This document shows, one piece after another, positions 1-7,035 of a stretch of 10,179 nucleotides of DNA; the first letter of the stretch is position 1; every line of letters begins with the position of its first letter. The stretch spans positions 1 to 10,179 of the forward strand of contig JAEWED010000221.1 of assembly GCA_023389745.1 (NCBI GenBank). Direction: 5' to 3'. The position numbers and the translations under genes are program-made. The notes beneath the pieces are model-generated. The model did not search any database, was not told the DNA's origin, and saw only the letters and a list, made by a program, of their open reading frames with translations. The DNA is from Actinomycetes bacterium. GTDB lineage: Bacteria > Actinomycetota > Acidimicrobiia > Acidimicrobiales > Microtrichaceae.

Positions 1-2
1 GC

Positions 3-1490
3 TCAGCCCAGGCCGTCGGGGAGGTTCTTGCCGCCGCGTCCGGGTAGCTGCGCCTCCATCTCCTCGATCGTCGGCAGCGCGAACGCCTCCTTCTTGATCG
101 CCGGAGAGCCCTTCGGGGTGACACGGCCGCCACCGCCCTTGCGGCCCTTCTTCTTGGCCTTCTTCGCCTTGCGCTTCGCGAAGGAGTTGCCACCCATCTG
201 CTGCATCATCTGGCGCATCTGCTTGAACTGGGTGACGAGCTGGCTGACGTCGGACGACGACGTGCCCGAACCGCGGGCGATCCGGTCGCGGCGGGAGTTG
301 TCGATGACGTCGGGCTTGATGCGCTCCTCGATCGTCATCGACTTGATGATCCCCTCGATGCGGGCGATCTGACGGTCGTCGATCTCGACGTCGCGGACCT
401 CCTTGGGGATGCCCGGCAGCATCGACATGACCCCCGACAGCGGGCCCATCTTCTTGAGCGCCTGCATCTGGTCGAGGAAGTCGTCGAAGGTGAAGGTGCC
501 CTCCATCAGGCGAGCGGCCGCAGCCTCTGCCTGGTCCTGCTCGAAGGCCTCCTCGGCCTTCTCGATCAGGGTCGCCAGGTCGCCCTCGCCCAGGATCCGA
601 CCGGCGAGCCGGTCCGGGTGGAACAGGTCGAAGTCCTCGAGCTTCTCACCGGTCGAGGCGAACGCGATCGGACGACCGACGACCTCCTTGACCGACAGCG
701 CGGCGCCACCGCGGGCGTCGCCGTCGAGCTTGGTGAGGATCACGCCGTCGAGCTCGAGCGTGGCGTGGAAGGACTCGGCGACACCGACGGCGTCCTGGCC
801 GGTCATGGCGTCGACGACGAGGAACGTGTAGTCGGGCTCGACCTCGGCGGAGATCCGGCGGACCTGCTCCATGAGCTCGGCGTCGATCGCGAGTCGGCCC
901 GCGGTGTCGACGATCAGGACGTCGCGGCCGAGGCGCCGGGCCTCGGCGACGGCGCCCTTGGCCACGTCGACCGGGTCGCCGGCGCCCGAGGCGACGACGT
1001 CGTCGGGTGCGGAGTACACCGGCACGTCGATCTGACGGCCGAGCGTGCGGAGCTGCTCGACGGCTGCGGGTCGCTGCAGGTCGGCACCGACCATGAGCGG
1101 GTTGCGGCCCTGGGCCTTGAACCAGCGAGCCAGCTTGGCCGAGTTGGTCGTCTTGCCCGAGCCCTGCAGACCGGCCATCAGCACCACGGTCGGGGGCTTC
1201 GAGGCGTAGGTGATGCGCAGGGTCTCACCACCGAGGGTCTCGGTGAGCTCCTCGAGCACGATCTTCTTGACCTGGAGCGCCGGGTTGAGGGCCTTCGACA
1301 GCTCCTCACCGACGGCCCGCTCACGGATCCTGGCGAGCAGCGCCTTGACGACAGTGAGGTTGACGTCGGCTTCGAGGAGGGCCAGGCGGATCTCGCGGAG
1401 GACCTCGTCGACGTCGGCGTCGGAGAGCCGACCCTTGCCCTTGAGGCGCGTGAAGATTCCGTCGAAGCGATCGCTGAGTGACTCGAACAT
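3..1490 (-). CDS. ffh: Signal recognition particle GTPase Ffh (SRP54)
   Basis: Protein subunit of the signal recognition particle: it binds signal sequences on ribosomes and, with 4.5S RNA, docks on FtsY to deliver membrane and secreted proteins. The 495-residue product has the full N-G-M layout: a helical N domain from MFESLSDRF; a GTPase with P-loop GLQGSGKTT (about 107-115), DLQRPAAVEQL (137-147), DTAGR (195-199) and TKLDGDARGG (253-262); then a methionine-rich M domain with the RNA-binding RIARGSG element (about 403-409) and QMRQMMQQMGG. A lysine-rich stretch (about 439-451) and a Gly/Pro tail follow. The frame stays open upstream to 1715, but homology begins at the ATG at 1490, so that start is chosen. 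No clear Shine-Dalgarno precedes it; a TAGCCT hexamer lies 8 bases upstream. The TGA is at the left edge of the window, so what follows is not visible. The 4.5S RNA gene is not in this window. Confidence 0.97.
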   Translation of the reverse strand: MFESLSDRFDGIFTRLKGKGRLSDADVDEVLREIRLALLEADVNLTVVKALLARIRERAVGEELSKALNPALQVKKIVLEELTETLGGETLRITYASKPPTVVLMAGLQGSGKTTNSAKLARWFKAQGRNPLMVGADLQRPAAVEQLRTLGRQIDVPVYSAPDDVVASGAGDPVDVAKGAVAEARRLGRDVLIVDTAGRLAIDAELMEQVRRISAEVEPDYTFLVVDAMTGQDAVGVAESFHATLELDGVILTKLDGDARGGAALSVKEVVGRPIAFASTGEKLEDFDLFHPDRLAGRILGEGDLATLIEKAEEAFEQDQAEAAAARLMEGTFTFDDFLDQMQALKKMGPLSGVMSMLPGIPKEVRDVEIDDRQIARIEGIIKSMTIEERIKPDVIDNSRRDRIARGSGTSSSDVSQLVTQFKQMRQMMQQMGGNSFAKRKAKKAKKKGRKGGGGRVTPKGSPAIKKEAFALPTIEEMEAQLPGRGGKNLPDGLG

Positions 1491-1498
1491 CGGGCGCG

Positions 1499-1504
1499 AG
1501 GCTA
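1499..1504 (-). promoter_or_regulatory. Possible -10 element of ffh (TAGCCT)
   Basis: On the minus strand TAGCCT fits the TANNNT -10 pattern common in actinobacteria and ends 8 bases before the ffh ATG. Transcription would then start at or just before the start codon, giving a leaderless or near-leaderless mRNA. This agrees with the lack of a Shine-Dalgarno. I see no convincing -35 hexamer, and a TANNNT match is common by chance, so this is a suggestion only. Confidence 0.28.
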
Positions 1505-1573
1505 CCGGCGCGACCTGCGCGGTTGCGATCTCCGGCCAGGAAGTCGACCCGGCGGCCGGGTCCGCCGCACCCC

Positions 1574-1600
1574 GAATGTCATGTGCTACACAACGATTCT
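1574..1600. promoter_or_regulatory. AT-rich island, possible divergent promoter region
   Basis: In the 136-base gap between divergent ffh and the membrane glycosyltransferase-like gene, this 27-base stretch has 16 A/T bases in an otherwise strongly GC-rich sequence. It contains a small interrupted palindrome, TGTG-CTA-CACA (1582-1592). It lies just upstream of the ribosome binding site of the plus-strand gene, where its promoter would be expected. No clean -35/-10 pair can be assigned on either strand. Confidence 0.33.
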
Positions 1601-1610
1601 GGCGTCGGAT

Positions 1611-1620
1611 CGGAGAGAGG
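1611..1620 (+). promoter_or_regulatory. Ribosome binding site deciding the GTG start at 1627
   Basis: A purine-rich CGGAGAGAGG, with GGAG and GAGG cores, ends 6 bases before GTG 1627. It is the best Shine-Dalgarno in this region and supports that GTG over the in-frame ATG at 1576, which has no such element and would add 17 residues without recognisable homology. Confidence 0.7.
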
Positions 1621-1626
1621 CCCGTC

Positions 1627-3369
1627 GTGAGCGTGATCTCGGGTCGTTCGCGCGGCCGCACCGAGGATGTCGACCCTTCGACGGGCGACCGCTCGCCCAC
1701 GACGCCGGAACCCACGCCACGTGGCTGCCGCGGTTTCCTGTACTGGGGTGTCGGCGCCTATCTGACGGTCACCGCGGCACTGCTGGCAGCGTCGCTCCGG
1801 GTGACGGGCGGTCGGCTGGTGTACCTGATCGACGATCCGGCGATCCACCTGTCGCTCGCCTCCACCCTCGCCGAGTCGGGCACCTGGGGCGTGAGCCCCG
1901 GCGAGTTCCAGTCGGCCTCGTCCGCGCCGGTGTGGACGCTGCTGCTCGCGCTCGTGGTCGTCGTCGCACCGTTCGCCGCGACTGCGGCCCCGCTCGTGTT
2001 CAACGCGGCCGCGTCGATCGGGCTCATCGCCGTGCTCGGCGCCGACCAGCGGTTCCTCCGCCCGGCACGGGACCGGCCGCTCGACGGTCCGGCGGTCGCC
2101 GTGATCGCCGTGATCGCTCTGATGCTGCCGGCACTCACGATGCTCGGCATGGAGCACGTGCTCCACATGCTCCTGTGCGTCTCGGTGCTGGTGCTGCTCT
2201 GGCCCTCGAGTCCGCAGACCGCCCGACGCGCCGTCGTCGCCTACGTGCTGCTCGGCACCGCCACATTGGTCCGCTTCGAGACCGTCTTCCTGGCGGTCGG
2301 CATCGCCGTCGCCGCCCTGCTGGTGCGCACCGACGACGACGACCTGCCGTTGGTCGCCCGCACACGCCGAGCGGTCGCGGCGTTGACCGCGTCCGGCGTC
2401 CCGCTGATCGCCTTCGCGGTGTGGAACCGCATGATGGGACAGGGGTGGCTGCCGAACTCGGTGCTCGCCAAATCACCGGTCACCAACGGCGACAGCACGA
2501 ACTCGGTCGCGGTGATCGACGCCCTCAACCGCCTCACCACCGACCCGATGCTGGCCGGGCTCGTCGCCTCCGTGCTCGTCGCTGTCGTCGTCGGATGGCG
2601 ATGGGCGCGCTCTCAGTTCGTCGCCGTGGCCCTGCTCGTCACCGTCGCCCTGCACGTGAGCGTGGCCGGCATCGGTTGGTACGACCGGTACCAGGCGTAC
2701 CTCATCGCCATCGGTGTGCTCGTGCTGCTGCGGGTCGGCAGCGAGAGCCCGCTCGGGGAGCCCGAGCCCGCTGCCGCGGATGGCACCGGCACGATGCATC
2801 GGGTCCTGCGCCCCGCGATGGTGGTGCTCGTCGTGCTGTTGCTCGCCGCCACCAAGGTGGAGCTGACCTGGAACGCGACCCGAGGTGTCGCCGACACCTA
2901 CCGGCAGCGGTACCAGGCCGGTGTCTTCCTCGACACGTACTACCCGGGCGACTCCATCGCGACCGGTGAGCTCGGCTACATCAGCCTCCTGCACGACGGG
3001 CCGATCACCGACCTGTACGGGCTCGCGGACTTCGAGGTCCTCGAGCAGCGTCGTGCCGCCGGCCAGCGGGTCGACCCGGCGTTCTGGGGCGAGTTGGTCG
3101 AGGCGCGCGACATCGAGGTCGTCGCGATGTACCCGACGACGCTGTTCCTGGACACCCCGCAGGAGTGGATCCTGGTCGGCACGTGGACCCTGGACCACCC
3201 CGTGATGACCGCGTACCACGAGGACTTCCAGTTCTGGGCGACGCGCCCCGAGGGCGTCGAGCCCCTGCAGCACCACCTGCGCGAGTTCGCCGATCGGCTG
3301 CCCGACGGAATCGAGCTGCGCCTCGACGAGTTCGCCGACCTGCGCGCCGGTGAGCTGTCGGGCGGCTGA
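1627..3369 (+). CDS. Multi-pass membrane protein, GT-C-like glycosyltransferase
   Basis: Predicted 580-residue integral membrane protein. A short polar N-terminus (1-36) is followed by about ten hydrophobic segments, roughly 37-58, 100-120, 122-139, 156-173, 178-193, 202-228, 250-266, 308-323, 330-347, 354-369 and 395-410 (some may be re-entrant). A soluble C-terminal domain of about 165 residues comes last. The first outer loop carries the Asp pair of GT-C enzymes (LIDDPAIHLSLA, D69-D70), followed by the typical SASSAPVWTLLL. LPNSVLAKS (275-283) and, in the tail, GELGYISLL...DLYGLAD (447-467) also recur in membrane glycosyltransferases that use polyprenyl-phosphate sugars. Such enzymes act on the outer membrane face in cell-envelope polysaccharide or glycoprotein synthesis. 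Donor and acceptor cannot be deduced. The gene stands alone, diverges from ffh, and converges on ftsY with a 21-base gap. An uncharacterised membrane protein of the same fold but other function remains possible. Confidence 0.75.
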   Translation: MSVISGRSRGRTEDVDPSTGDRSPTTPEPTPRGCRGFLYWGVGAYLTVTAALLAASLRVTGGRLVYLIDDPAIHLSLASTLAESGTWGVSPGEFQSASSAPVWTLLLALVVVVAPFAATAAPLVFNAAASIGLIAVLGADQRFLRPARDRPLDGPAVAVIAVIALMLPALTMLGMEHVLHMLLCVSVLVLLWPSSPQTARRAVVAYVLLGTATLVRFETVFLAVGIAVAALLVRTDDDDLPLVARTRRAVAALTASGVPLIAFAVWNRMMGQGWLPNSVLAKSPVTNGDSTNSVAVIDALNRLTTDPMLAGLVASVLVAVVVGWRWARSQFVAVALLVTVALHVSVAGIGWYDRYQAYLIAIGVLVLLRVGSESPLGEPEPAAADGTGTMHRVLRPAMVVLVVLLLAATKVELTWNATRGVADTYRQRYQAGVFLDTYYPGDSIATGELGYISLLHDGPITDLYGLADFEVLEQRRAAGQRVDPAFWGELVEARDIEVVAMYPTTLFLDTPQEWILVGTWTLDHPVMTAYHEDFQFWATRPEGVEPLQHHLREFADRLPDGIELRLDEFADLRAGELSGG

Positions 3370-3390
3370 GAACCGATCAGGCCAGCTCGA

Positions 3391-4635
3391 TCACGTCGTC
3401 TCGAAGAGGGCGTCGACGAACTGGTCGGCGTCGAAATCGACCAGGTCGCCGGCGGACTCGCCGAGGCCGACGAGCTTCACGGGGATGCCGAGCTCGGAGC
3501 GGATCGCGAACACGATGCCGCCCTTGGCCGAGCCGTCGAGCTTGGTGAGGACCACACCGGTCACGTCGGTCGCCTCGGTGAACTGGCGGGCCTGCTGCAG
3601 TCCGTTCTGACCCGTCGTCGCGTCGAGCACCAGCAGCACCTCGGTGACCGAGCCGGCGCCCTTGTCGGCCACGCGGCGCACCTTGGCAAGCTCCTCCATG
3701 AGGTTCGTCTTGGTGTGCAGCCGGCCGGCGGTGTCGGCCAGGACCACGTCGGCACCCTTGGCCGACGCGGATGCGACCGCGTCGAAGATGATCGAGGACG
3801 GGTCACCGCCCTCGGCACCGCGGATCAGGTCGGCGCCGCAGCGGTCCGCCCACGTGCCGAGCTGCTCCGCCGCGGCGGCACGGAAGGTGTCGCCCGCTGC
3901 CATCACGACCCGGTGCCCCTCGTCGGTGAGCCGCTTGCCGACCTTGCCGATCGAGGTGGTCTTGCCGACGCCGTTGACGCCGACGAACAACCAGATCGTC
4001 GGCGATTCGGCCGACATCGCCAGGTCGACGGGACCGGCGAGACGTGCCTTCATCTCGTCCTTGACGGCATCGATCAGCTCGACCGACGTCGTGATGCCTC
4101 GTTCCTTGACCGTCGCACGCACGGCGTCGAGCAGCTCGGTGGCGGGGCCGATGCCGACATCTGCTCGGATCAGCGCCTCTTCGAGCTCGTCCCAGGTCTC
4201 GTCGTCGATGGCGGAGCGGGACAGGATCGAGCCCATGTAGCCCGAGAACGTCGAACGGGCCCGTGACAACCGGTCACGGAACGTCGGCTTGACGGCCTCC
4301 TCGGCACGCTCGAGCTCGTCGGCACGCTCGAGCTCGTCGGCGCGCTCCGCCTCCTCGGCGAGCGCGATGTTCTCGGCCTCTTCCTCGGGCGTCAGCTCCG
4401 GCCCGGTGATGACCACCTCTGGCGGCATGACGACCGAGATGGGCTCGACGACCTCGATCTCTGGCTCGCGCAGGTCGTCGCGGTCCCGTTCGATCGTGCC
4501 GACGTTGCCGGGAGCGTCCAGCGACTCCGGCGGCGGCTCGACGAGCTCGCCTCGACCGGGCCGACGCATCGTGACGAAGCCGGCGACGACGATCGCGACG
4601 AGAACGACGGCGAGGATGATGTAGAGCGGTTCCAT
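3391..4635 (-). CDS. ftsY: Signal recognition particle receptor FtsY
   Basis: Membrane receptor for the signal recognition particle; its GTPase pairs with that of Ffh so that both hydrolyse GTP when the ribosome is handed to the translocon. The 414-residue product begins with a transmembrane anchor (1-21, MEPLYIILAVVLVAIVVAGF), as in many actinobacteria. An acidic, low-complexity A region follows (about 30-115), then the N domain from about 119 (FRDRLSRARSTFSGYMGSIL). The G domain has GVNGVGKTTSIGK (219-231), DTFRAAAAEQL (249-259), DTAGR (301-305), TKLDGSAKGG (364-373) and GLGES (390-394). All catalytic motifs are intact. The frame is open upstream to 5103, through moxR, but the ATG at 4635 gives the anchor at the very N-terminus and is chosen. 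There is no strong Shine-Dalgarno; TAGGCT lies 10 bases upstream. Its stop converges on the membrane glycosyltransferase-like gene. Confidence 0.96.
   Translation of the reverse strand: MEPLYIILAVVLVAIVVAGFVTMRRPGRGELVEPPPESLDAPGNVGTIERDRDDLREPEIEVVEPISVVMPPEVVITGPELTPEEEAENIALAEEAERADELERADELERAEEAVKPTFRDRLSRARSTFSGYMGSILSRSAIDDETWDELEEALIRADVGIGPATELLDAVRATVKERGITTSVELIDAVKDEMKARLAGPVDLAMSAESPTIWLFVGVNGVGKTTSIGKVGKRLTDEGHRVVMAAGDTFRAAAAEQLGTWADRCGADLIRGAEGGDPSSIIFDAVASASAKGADVVLADTAGRLHTKTNLMEELAKVRRVADKGAGSVTEVLLVLDATTGQNGLQQARQFTEATDVTGVVLTKLDGSAKGGIVFAIRSELGIPVKLVGLGESAGDLVDFDADQFVDALFETT
4301..4336 (-). repeat. 18-bp exact tandem duplication inside ftsY
   Basis: Two identical 18-base units (TCGGCACGCTCGAGCTCG on the plus strand) lie head to tail, and 4337-4354 is a degenerate third copy. 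In the protein they encode a six-residue charged repeat, EAERAD-ELERAD-ELERAE, at about residues 92-110 of the acidic linker between membrane anchor and N domain. The unit is a multiple of three, so copy-number change would keep the frame. The linker tolerates length variation in this family. Confidence 0.9.
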
Positions 4636-4645
4636 AGCGGCGTCG

Positions 4646-4651
4646 AGCCTA
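4646..4651 (-). promoter_or_regulatory. Possible -10 element of ftsY (TAGGCT)
   Basis: TAGGCT on the minus strand fits TANNNT and ends 10 bases before the ftsY ATG. A start site 6-7 bases downstream would leave only a few bases of leader. It resembles the TAGCCT before ffh. No -35 element is evident. Confidence 0.28.
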
Positions 4652-4904
4652 CAAGCGCTCGGCGCCACCCCCGGCGGGTGAAGCGCCGCAACGGCCGACG
4701 CGTCGGGCAAGCTGTCAGCCACACATTCGACGACGCGCCTCCGGACGCACGCCCTGACCCAGGAGCCGGGCGCACACCCTGAACGACGGATCAGCTTGCC
4801 CCCACCCACGATGAGCGTGACCACCCGTCTCGCCGTACCGTTCACCCCCACACGGTTTCGCCGCAGCGCTCCGCCGACGTCGACCGCAGTCCAGCCCGCA
4901 GGCT

Positions 4905-4910
4905 GAGGAG
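4905..4910 (+). promoter_or_regulatory. Ribosome binding site of moxR
   Basis: GAGGAG ends 4 bases before the ATG at 4915 and is the strongest Shine-Dalgarno in the window. It fixes the moxR start. The two downstream cistrons lack comparable sites, as expected if they depend on translation of the preceding gene. Confidence 0.75.
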
Positions 4911-4914
4911 AGAG

Positions 4915-6021
4915 ATGGACCAGTCCCCCACCACCCAGGGTTCGCCCGCCGTCCCTGCGGTCGTCGACCACCGAACCGGCAGCGACGCCGTCGGGTCCGA
5001 GGCCGCGCTGCTCGAGCAGCTGCTGTTCGAGGTCAAGAAGGTGATCGTCGGCCAGGACCGTGCGATCGAGCGCATGCTCGCCTGCCTGCTCGCCGGCGGC
5101 CACTGCCTGCTCGAGAGCGTCCCGGGCCTCGCCAAGACGCTCGCGGTCGAGACCCTGGCCCGCAGCGTGGGCGGCTCGTTCTCACGCGTGCAGTTCACAC
5201 CCGACCTGCTGCCCGCGGATGTCATCGGCACGCGCATCTACCGGGCGTCGACCGAGAAGTTCGACGTCGAGCTCGGCCCGGTCTTCGCGAACTTCGTCCT
5301 GGCCGACGAGATCAACCGCGCCCCGGCGAAGGTGCAGTCCGCGCTGCTCGAGGTCATGGCCGAGCAGCAGGTGACCATCGGTGGGCAGAGCCACCGGGTC
5401 GACCAGCCGTTCCTGGTCATGGCCACCCAGAACCCGATCGAGTCCGAGGGCGTCTACCCGCTGCCCGAGGCCCAGCGTGACCGGTTCCTGATGAAGGTCG
5501 TGCTCGACTACCCGTCGCCCGCCGAGGAGGTCGAGATCGTCCAGCGCATGGGCACCTCGCCGCCCCGGGCCTCGCAGGTGGTCGAGCTCGGCACCGTGCA
5601 GCGGCTCCAGAAGGCCGTCGAGCAGGTCTACGTCGACCGCAGCGTGCTCGAGTACGCGGTGAACCTGGTCCTGTGCACCCGCACGCCCGAGAACTACGGG
5701 CTCCCCGAGCTGCGGACCTACATCGAGCTCGGCGCCAGCCCCCGTGCGTCGATCGGTCTGGTGCGCGGCGGACGCGCCCTCGCGCTGCTCCGCGGCCGGA
5801 ACTACCTGACGCCCCAGGACGTCTTCGACGTCGCGCCGGAGATCCTGCGGCACCGACTGCTGCTCTCCTACGAAGCGCTCGCCCAGGACATCGACGTGGA
5901 GCAGGTGCTCACCCGCATCCTGTCGACGGTTCCCGCGCCTCGGGTCAGCCCGTCGCAGCACGCCGCACCCACCGACGCCTACCACCAGACCCCGACCGAC
6001 GCGCGGCCCTGGGGGGCCTGA
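4915..6021 (+). CDS. MoxR-family AAA+ ATPase
   Basis: A cytoplasmic AAA+ chaperone-like ATPase of 368 residues, a slightly long MoxR because of tails at both ends. Visible motifs are the P-loop LLESVPGLAKT (65-75, where the first P-loop glycine is Ser68 and the usual GK is AK, a variant seen in MoxR proteins), Walker B VLADEINRAPAKVQSALLEVM (128-148), sensor 1 ATQNP (170-174), PLPEAQRDRF (182-191) and the lid motif GASPRAS (273-279). About 27 Pro/Thr/His-rich residues form the C-terminal tail. MoxR proteins work with VWA-domain partners to mature or remodel other proteins, for example by metal insertion. The next two genes encode such partners, so this is the motor of the module. The stop is followed 4 bases later by the DUF58 GTG, so the genes are probably co-transcribed and translationally coupled. 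The client here is unknown. Confidence 0.93.
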   Translation: MDQSPTTQGSPAVPAVVDHRTGSDAVGSEAALLEQLLFEVKKVIVGQDRAIERMLACLLAGGHCLLESVPGLAKTLAVETLARSVGGSFSRVQFTPDLLPADVIGTRIYRASTEKFDVELGPVFANFVLADEINRAPAKVQSALLEVMAEQQVTIGGQSHRVDQPFLVMATQNPIESEGVYPLPEAQRDRFLMKVVLDYPSPAEEVEIVQRMGTSPPRASQVVELGTVQRLQKAVEQVYVDRSVLEYAVNLVLCTRTPENYGLPELRTYIELGASPRASIGLVRGGRALALLRGRNYLTPQDVFDVAPEILRHRLLLSYEALAQDIDVEQVLTRILSTVPAPRVSPSQHAAPTDAYHQTPTDARPWGA

Positions 6022-6025
6022 GCGC

Positions 6026-6970
6026 GTGGGCGGACTGTCCGACACCCTCGGTCTCGTCGGCGAACGCCCGGCCGAAGAGGTCATCCGTCGGCTGACCCTC
6101 GACGTCAGCCGACGTCTCGACGGGATGCTGCACGGCGACTTCATGGGCATCGTTCCCGGCCGTGGCACCGAGCCCGGCGAGACCCGCGCCTACGAGCCGG
6201 GCGACGACGTGCGCCACATCGACTGGAACGTCACCGCCCGGATGCAGACGCCCTACATCCGCGAGACCATCGCGGACCGCGAGCTCGAGACCTGGATGCT
6301 GATCGACCGCTCGCCGCGGCTCGACTTCGGCACGGCGTCGTGCGAGAAGCGCGACCTGGTGCTCGCCGCGTCGGCGGGCGTCGGTCTGCTCACCGCGAAG
6401 GGCGCCAACCGCGTCGGGGCGATGCTCCTGCGTGGCAACGACCTGGTGACCGTGCCGCCCCGTCAGGGTCGGCGGAACCTGCTCGCCATCCTCGACCGCG
6501 TGCTCGCGTCGCCCCGCCAGGACGGTGTGGGCACCGCGGATCTGGGGATGGGGCTGCGCCGGGTCGGGTCGATGGCACCACGACGGGGCCTCGTCGTGGT
6601 CATCTCCGACTTCCTCACCGACCCCGACACCTGGCGCATGGCGCTCGGTTCGGTGGCGCTGCGTCACTCGGTGCTCTGCGTGCAGGTCGTCGACCCCCGC
6701 GACCTGGAGCTGCCGCCGGTCGGCGTGCTGCACTTCGTCGATCCGGCCACCGGAGCGACGCGAGAGGTCAACACCGACGACCGTCGACTGCGGGCACGCT
6801 ACGCGGACGCCGCCGCCCGACAGCACGCGGCCATCGCCGGGGCGATCCGATCGGCGGGCTCCGACCACGTCGTGCTGCGCACCGACGGCGATTGGCTGCT
6901 GGAGCTGGCACGGCACGTCACCCGACGTCGGCACCGCGCCGAGATGACCGCAGGGCGGCGGACACGATGA
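6026..6970 (+). CDS. DUF58 domain protein (MoxR partner)
   Basis: A 314-residue DUF58 protein of the short form without N-terminal membrane helices, so probably cytoplasmic or peripheral. The hallmark YEPGDDVRHIDWNVTAR lies at 56-72 and ADRELETW at 83-90. A VWA-like core follows: LIDRSPRLDFGT (92-103) is the degenerate metal-site strand and VVISDFLTD (191-199) a later one. The MIDAS-type DxSxS is reduced to D94-R-S96-P-R98, with Arg in the last position, so metal binding may be weak or absent. The GTG start at 6026 lies 4 bases after the moxR stop, behind a G-rich stretch rather than a good Shine-Dalgarno; residues from about 20 already match the family, so this start is reasonable. DUF58 genes typically follow moxR and precede VWA genes, as here. 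The biochemical role is not established. Its stop overlaps a 22-codon mini-ORF. Confidence 0.92.
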   Translation: MGGLSDTLGLVGERPAEEVIRRLTLDVSRRLDGMLHGDFMGIVPGRGTEPGETRAYEPGDDVRHIDWNVTARMQTPYIRETIADRELETWMLIDRSPRLDFGTASCEKRDLVLAASAGVGLLTAKGANRVGAMLLRGNDLVTVPPRQGRRNLLAILDRVLASPRQDGVGTADLGMGLRRVGSMAPRRGLVVVISDFLTDPDTWRMALGSVALRHSVLCVQVVDPRDLELPPVGVLHFVDPATGATREVNTDDRRLRARYADAAARQHAAIAGAIRSAGSDHVVLRTDGDWLLELARHVTRRRHRAEMTAGRRTR

Positions 6971-7035
6971 GCGCCCGCCCAGCGACGGGCCAGACGGCCA
7001 CGAGCACGAACAGAGACAAGCGAGTGTCGAGATGA
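6967..7035 (+). CDS. 22-codon mini-ORF bridging DUF58 and VWA genes
   Basis: An ATG overlaps the DUF58 stop (ATGA, 6967-6970), and this frame ends in a TGA that overlaps the ATG of the VWA gene (ATGA, 7032-7035). The 22-residue peptide starts MSARPATG and ends DKRVSR; it is polar and basic, with no membrane segment and no recognised domain. There is no convincing Shine-Dalgarno for it or for the VWA gene (only weak GAG-type purines). It may serve to carry ribosomes from DUF58 to the VWA start, it may be the remnant of a gene lost between them, or it may be chance in a sequence where stops are rare. Confidence 0.3.
   Translation: MSARPATGQTATSTNRDKRVSR

Larger units (their letters stand above)
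4636..4914. other. Divergent ftsY/moxR intergenic region
   Basis: This 279-base gap, the longest non-coding stretch here, must hold the start signals for ftsY (leftward) and the moxR operon (rightward). It contains a perfect 10-base inverted repeat, GGGCAAGCTG (4705-4714) and CAGCTTGCCC (4792-4801), whose arms are 77 bases apart. It also has a near-direct repeat, CGCACGCCCTGAC (4746-4758) and CGCACACCCTGAA (4771-4783). TACCGT near 4840 could be a -10 for moxR, but no matching -35 was found. No RNA gene or riboswitch was recognised. Confidence 0.6.

Noticed and set aside
1491..1715. N-terminal extension of the ffh frame to a start at 1715
   Set aside because: The extra 75 residues are Arg/Pro/Ser-rich with no resemblance to Ffh, and the family N domain begins at the ATG at 1490.
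1581..2969. Long 462-codon plus-strand frame inside the membrane protein gene
   Set aside because: Arg-rich low-complexity translation without domains; the overlapping frame encodes a coherent membrane protein with a good ribosome binding site.
3352..3388. GAGCTG...CAGCTC as terminator between the glycosyltransferase-like gene and ftsY
   Set aside because: Only a 6-base stem with a long loop, lying mostly inside the coding region and without a T-run; too weak to call.
4811..4906. 31-codon frame just upstream of moxR, with its stop overlapping the moxR ribosome binding site
   Set aside because: It has no Shine-Dalgarno and its Arg/Pro/Thr content is typical of random frames in GC-rich DNA. 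It could act as a leader, but nothing in the sequence supports translation.
4636..5103. Extension of the ftsY frame into moxR
   Set aside because: It would place 156 unrelated residues before the membrane anchor and overlap the well-supported moxR start with its Shine-Dalgarno.
5182..6168. 328-codon minus-strand frame antisense to moxR
   Set aside because: Low-complexity translation mirroring moxR codons; no start signal or recognisable motif.
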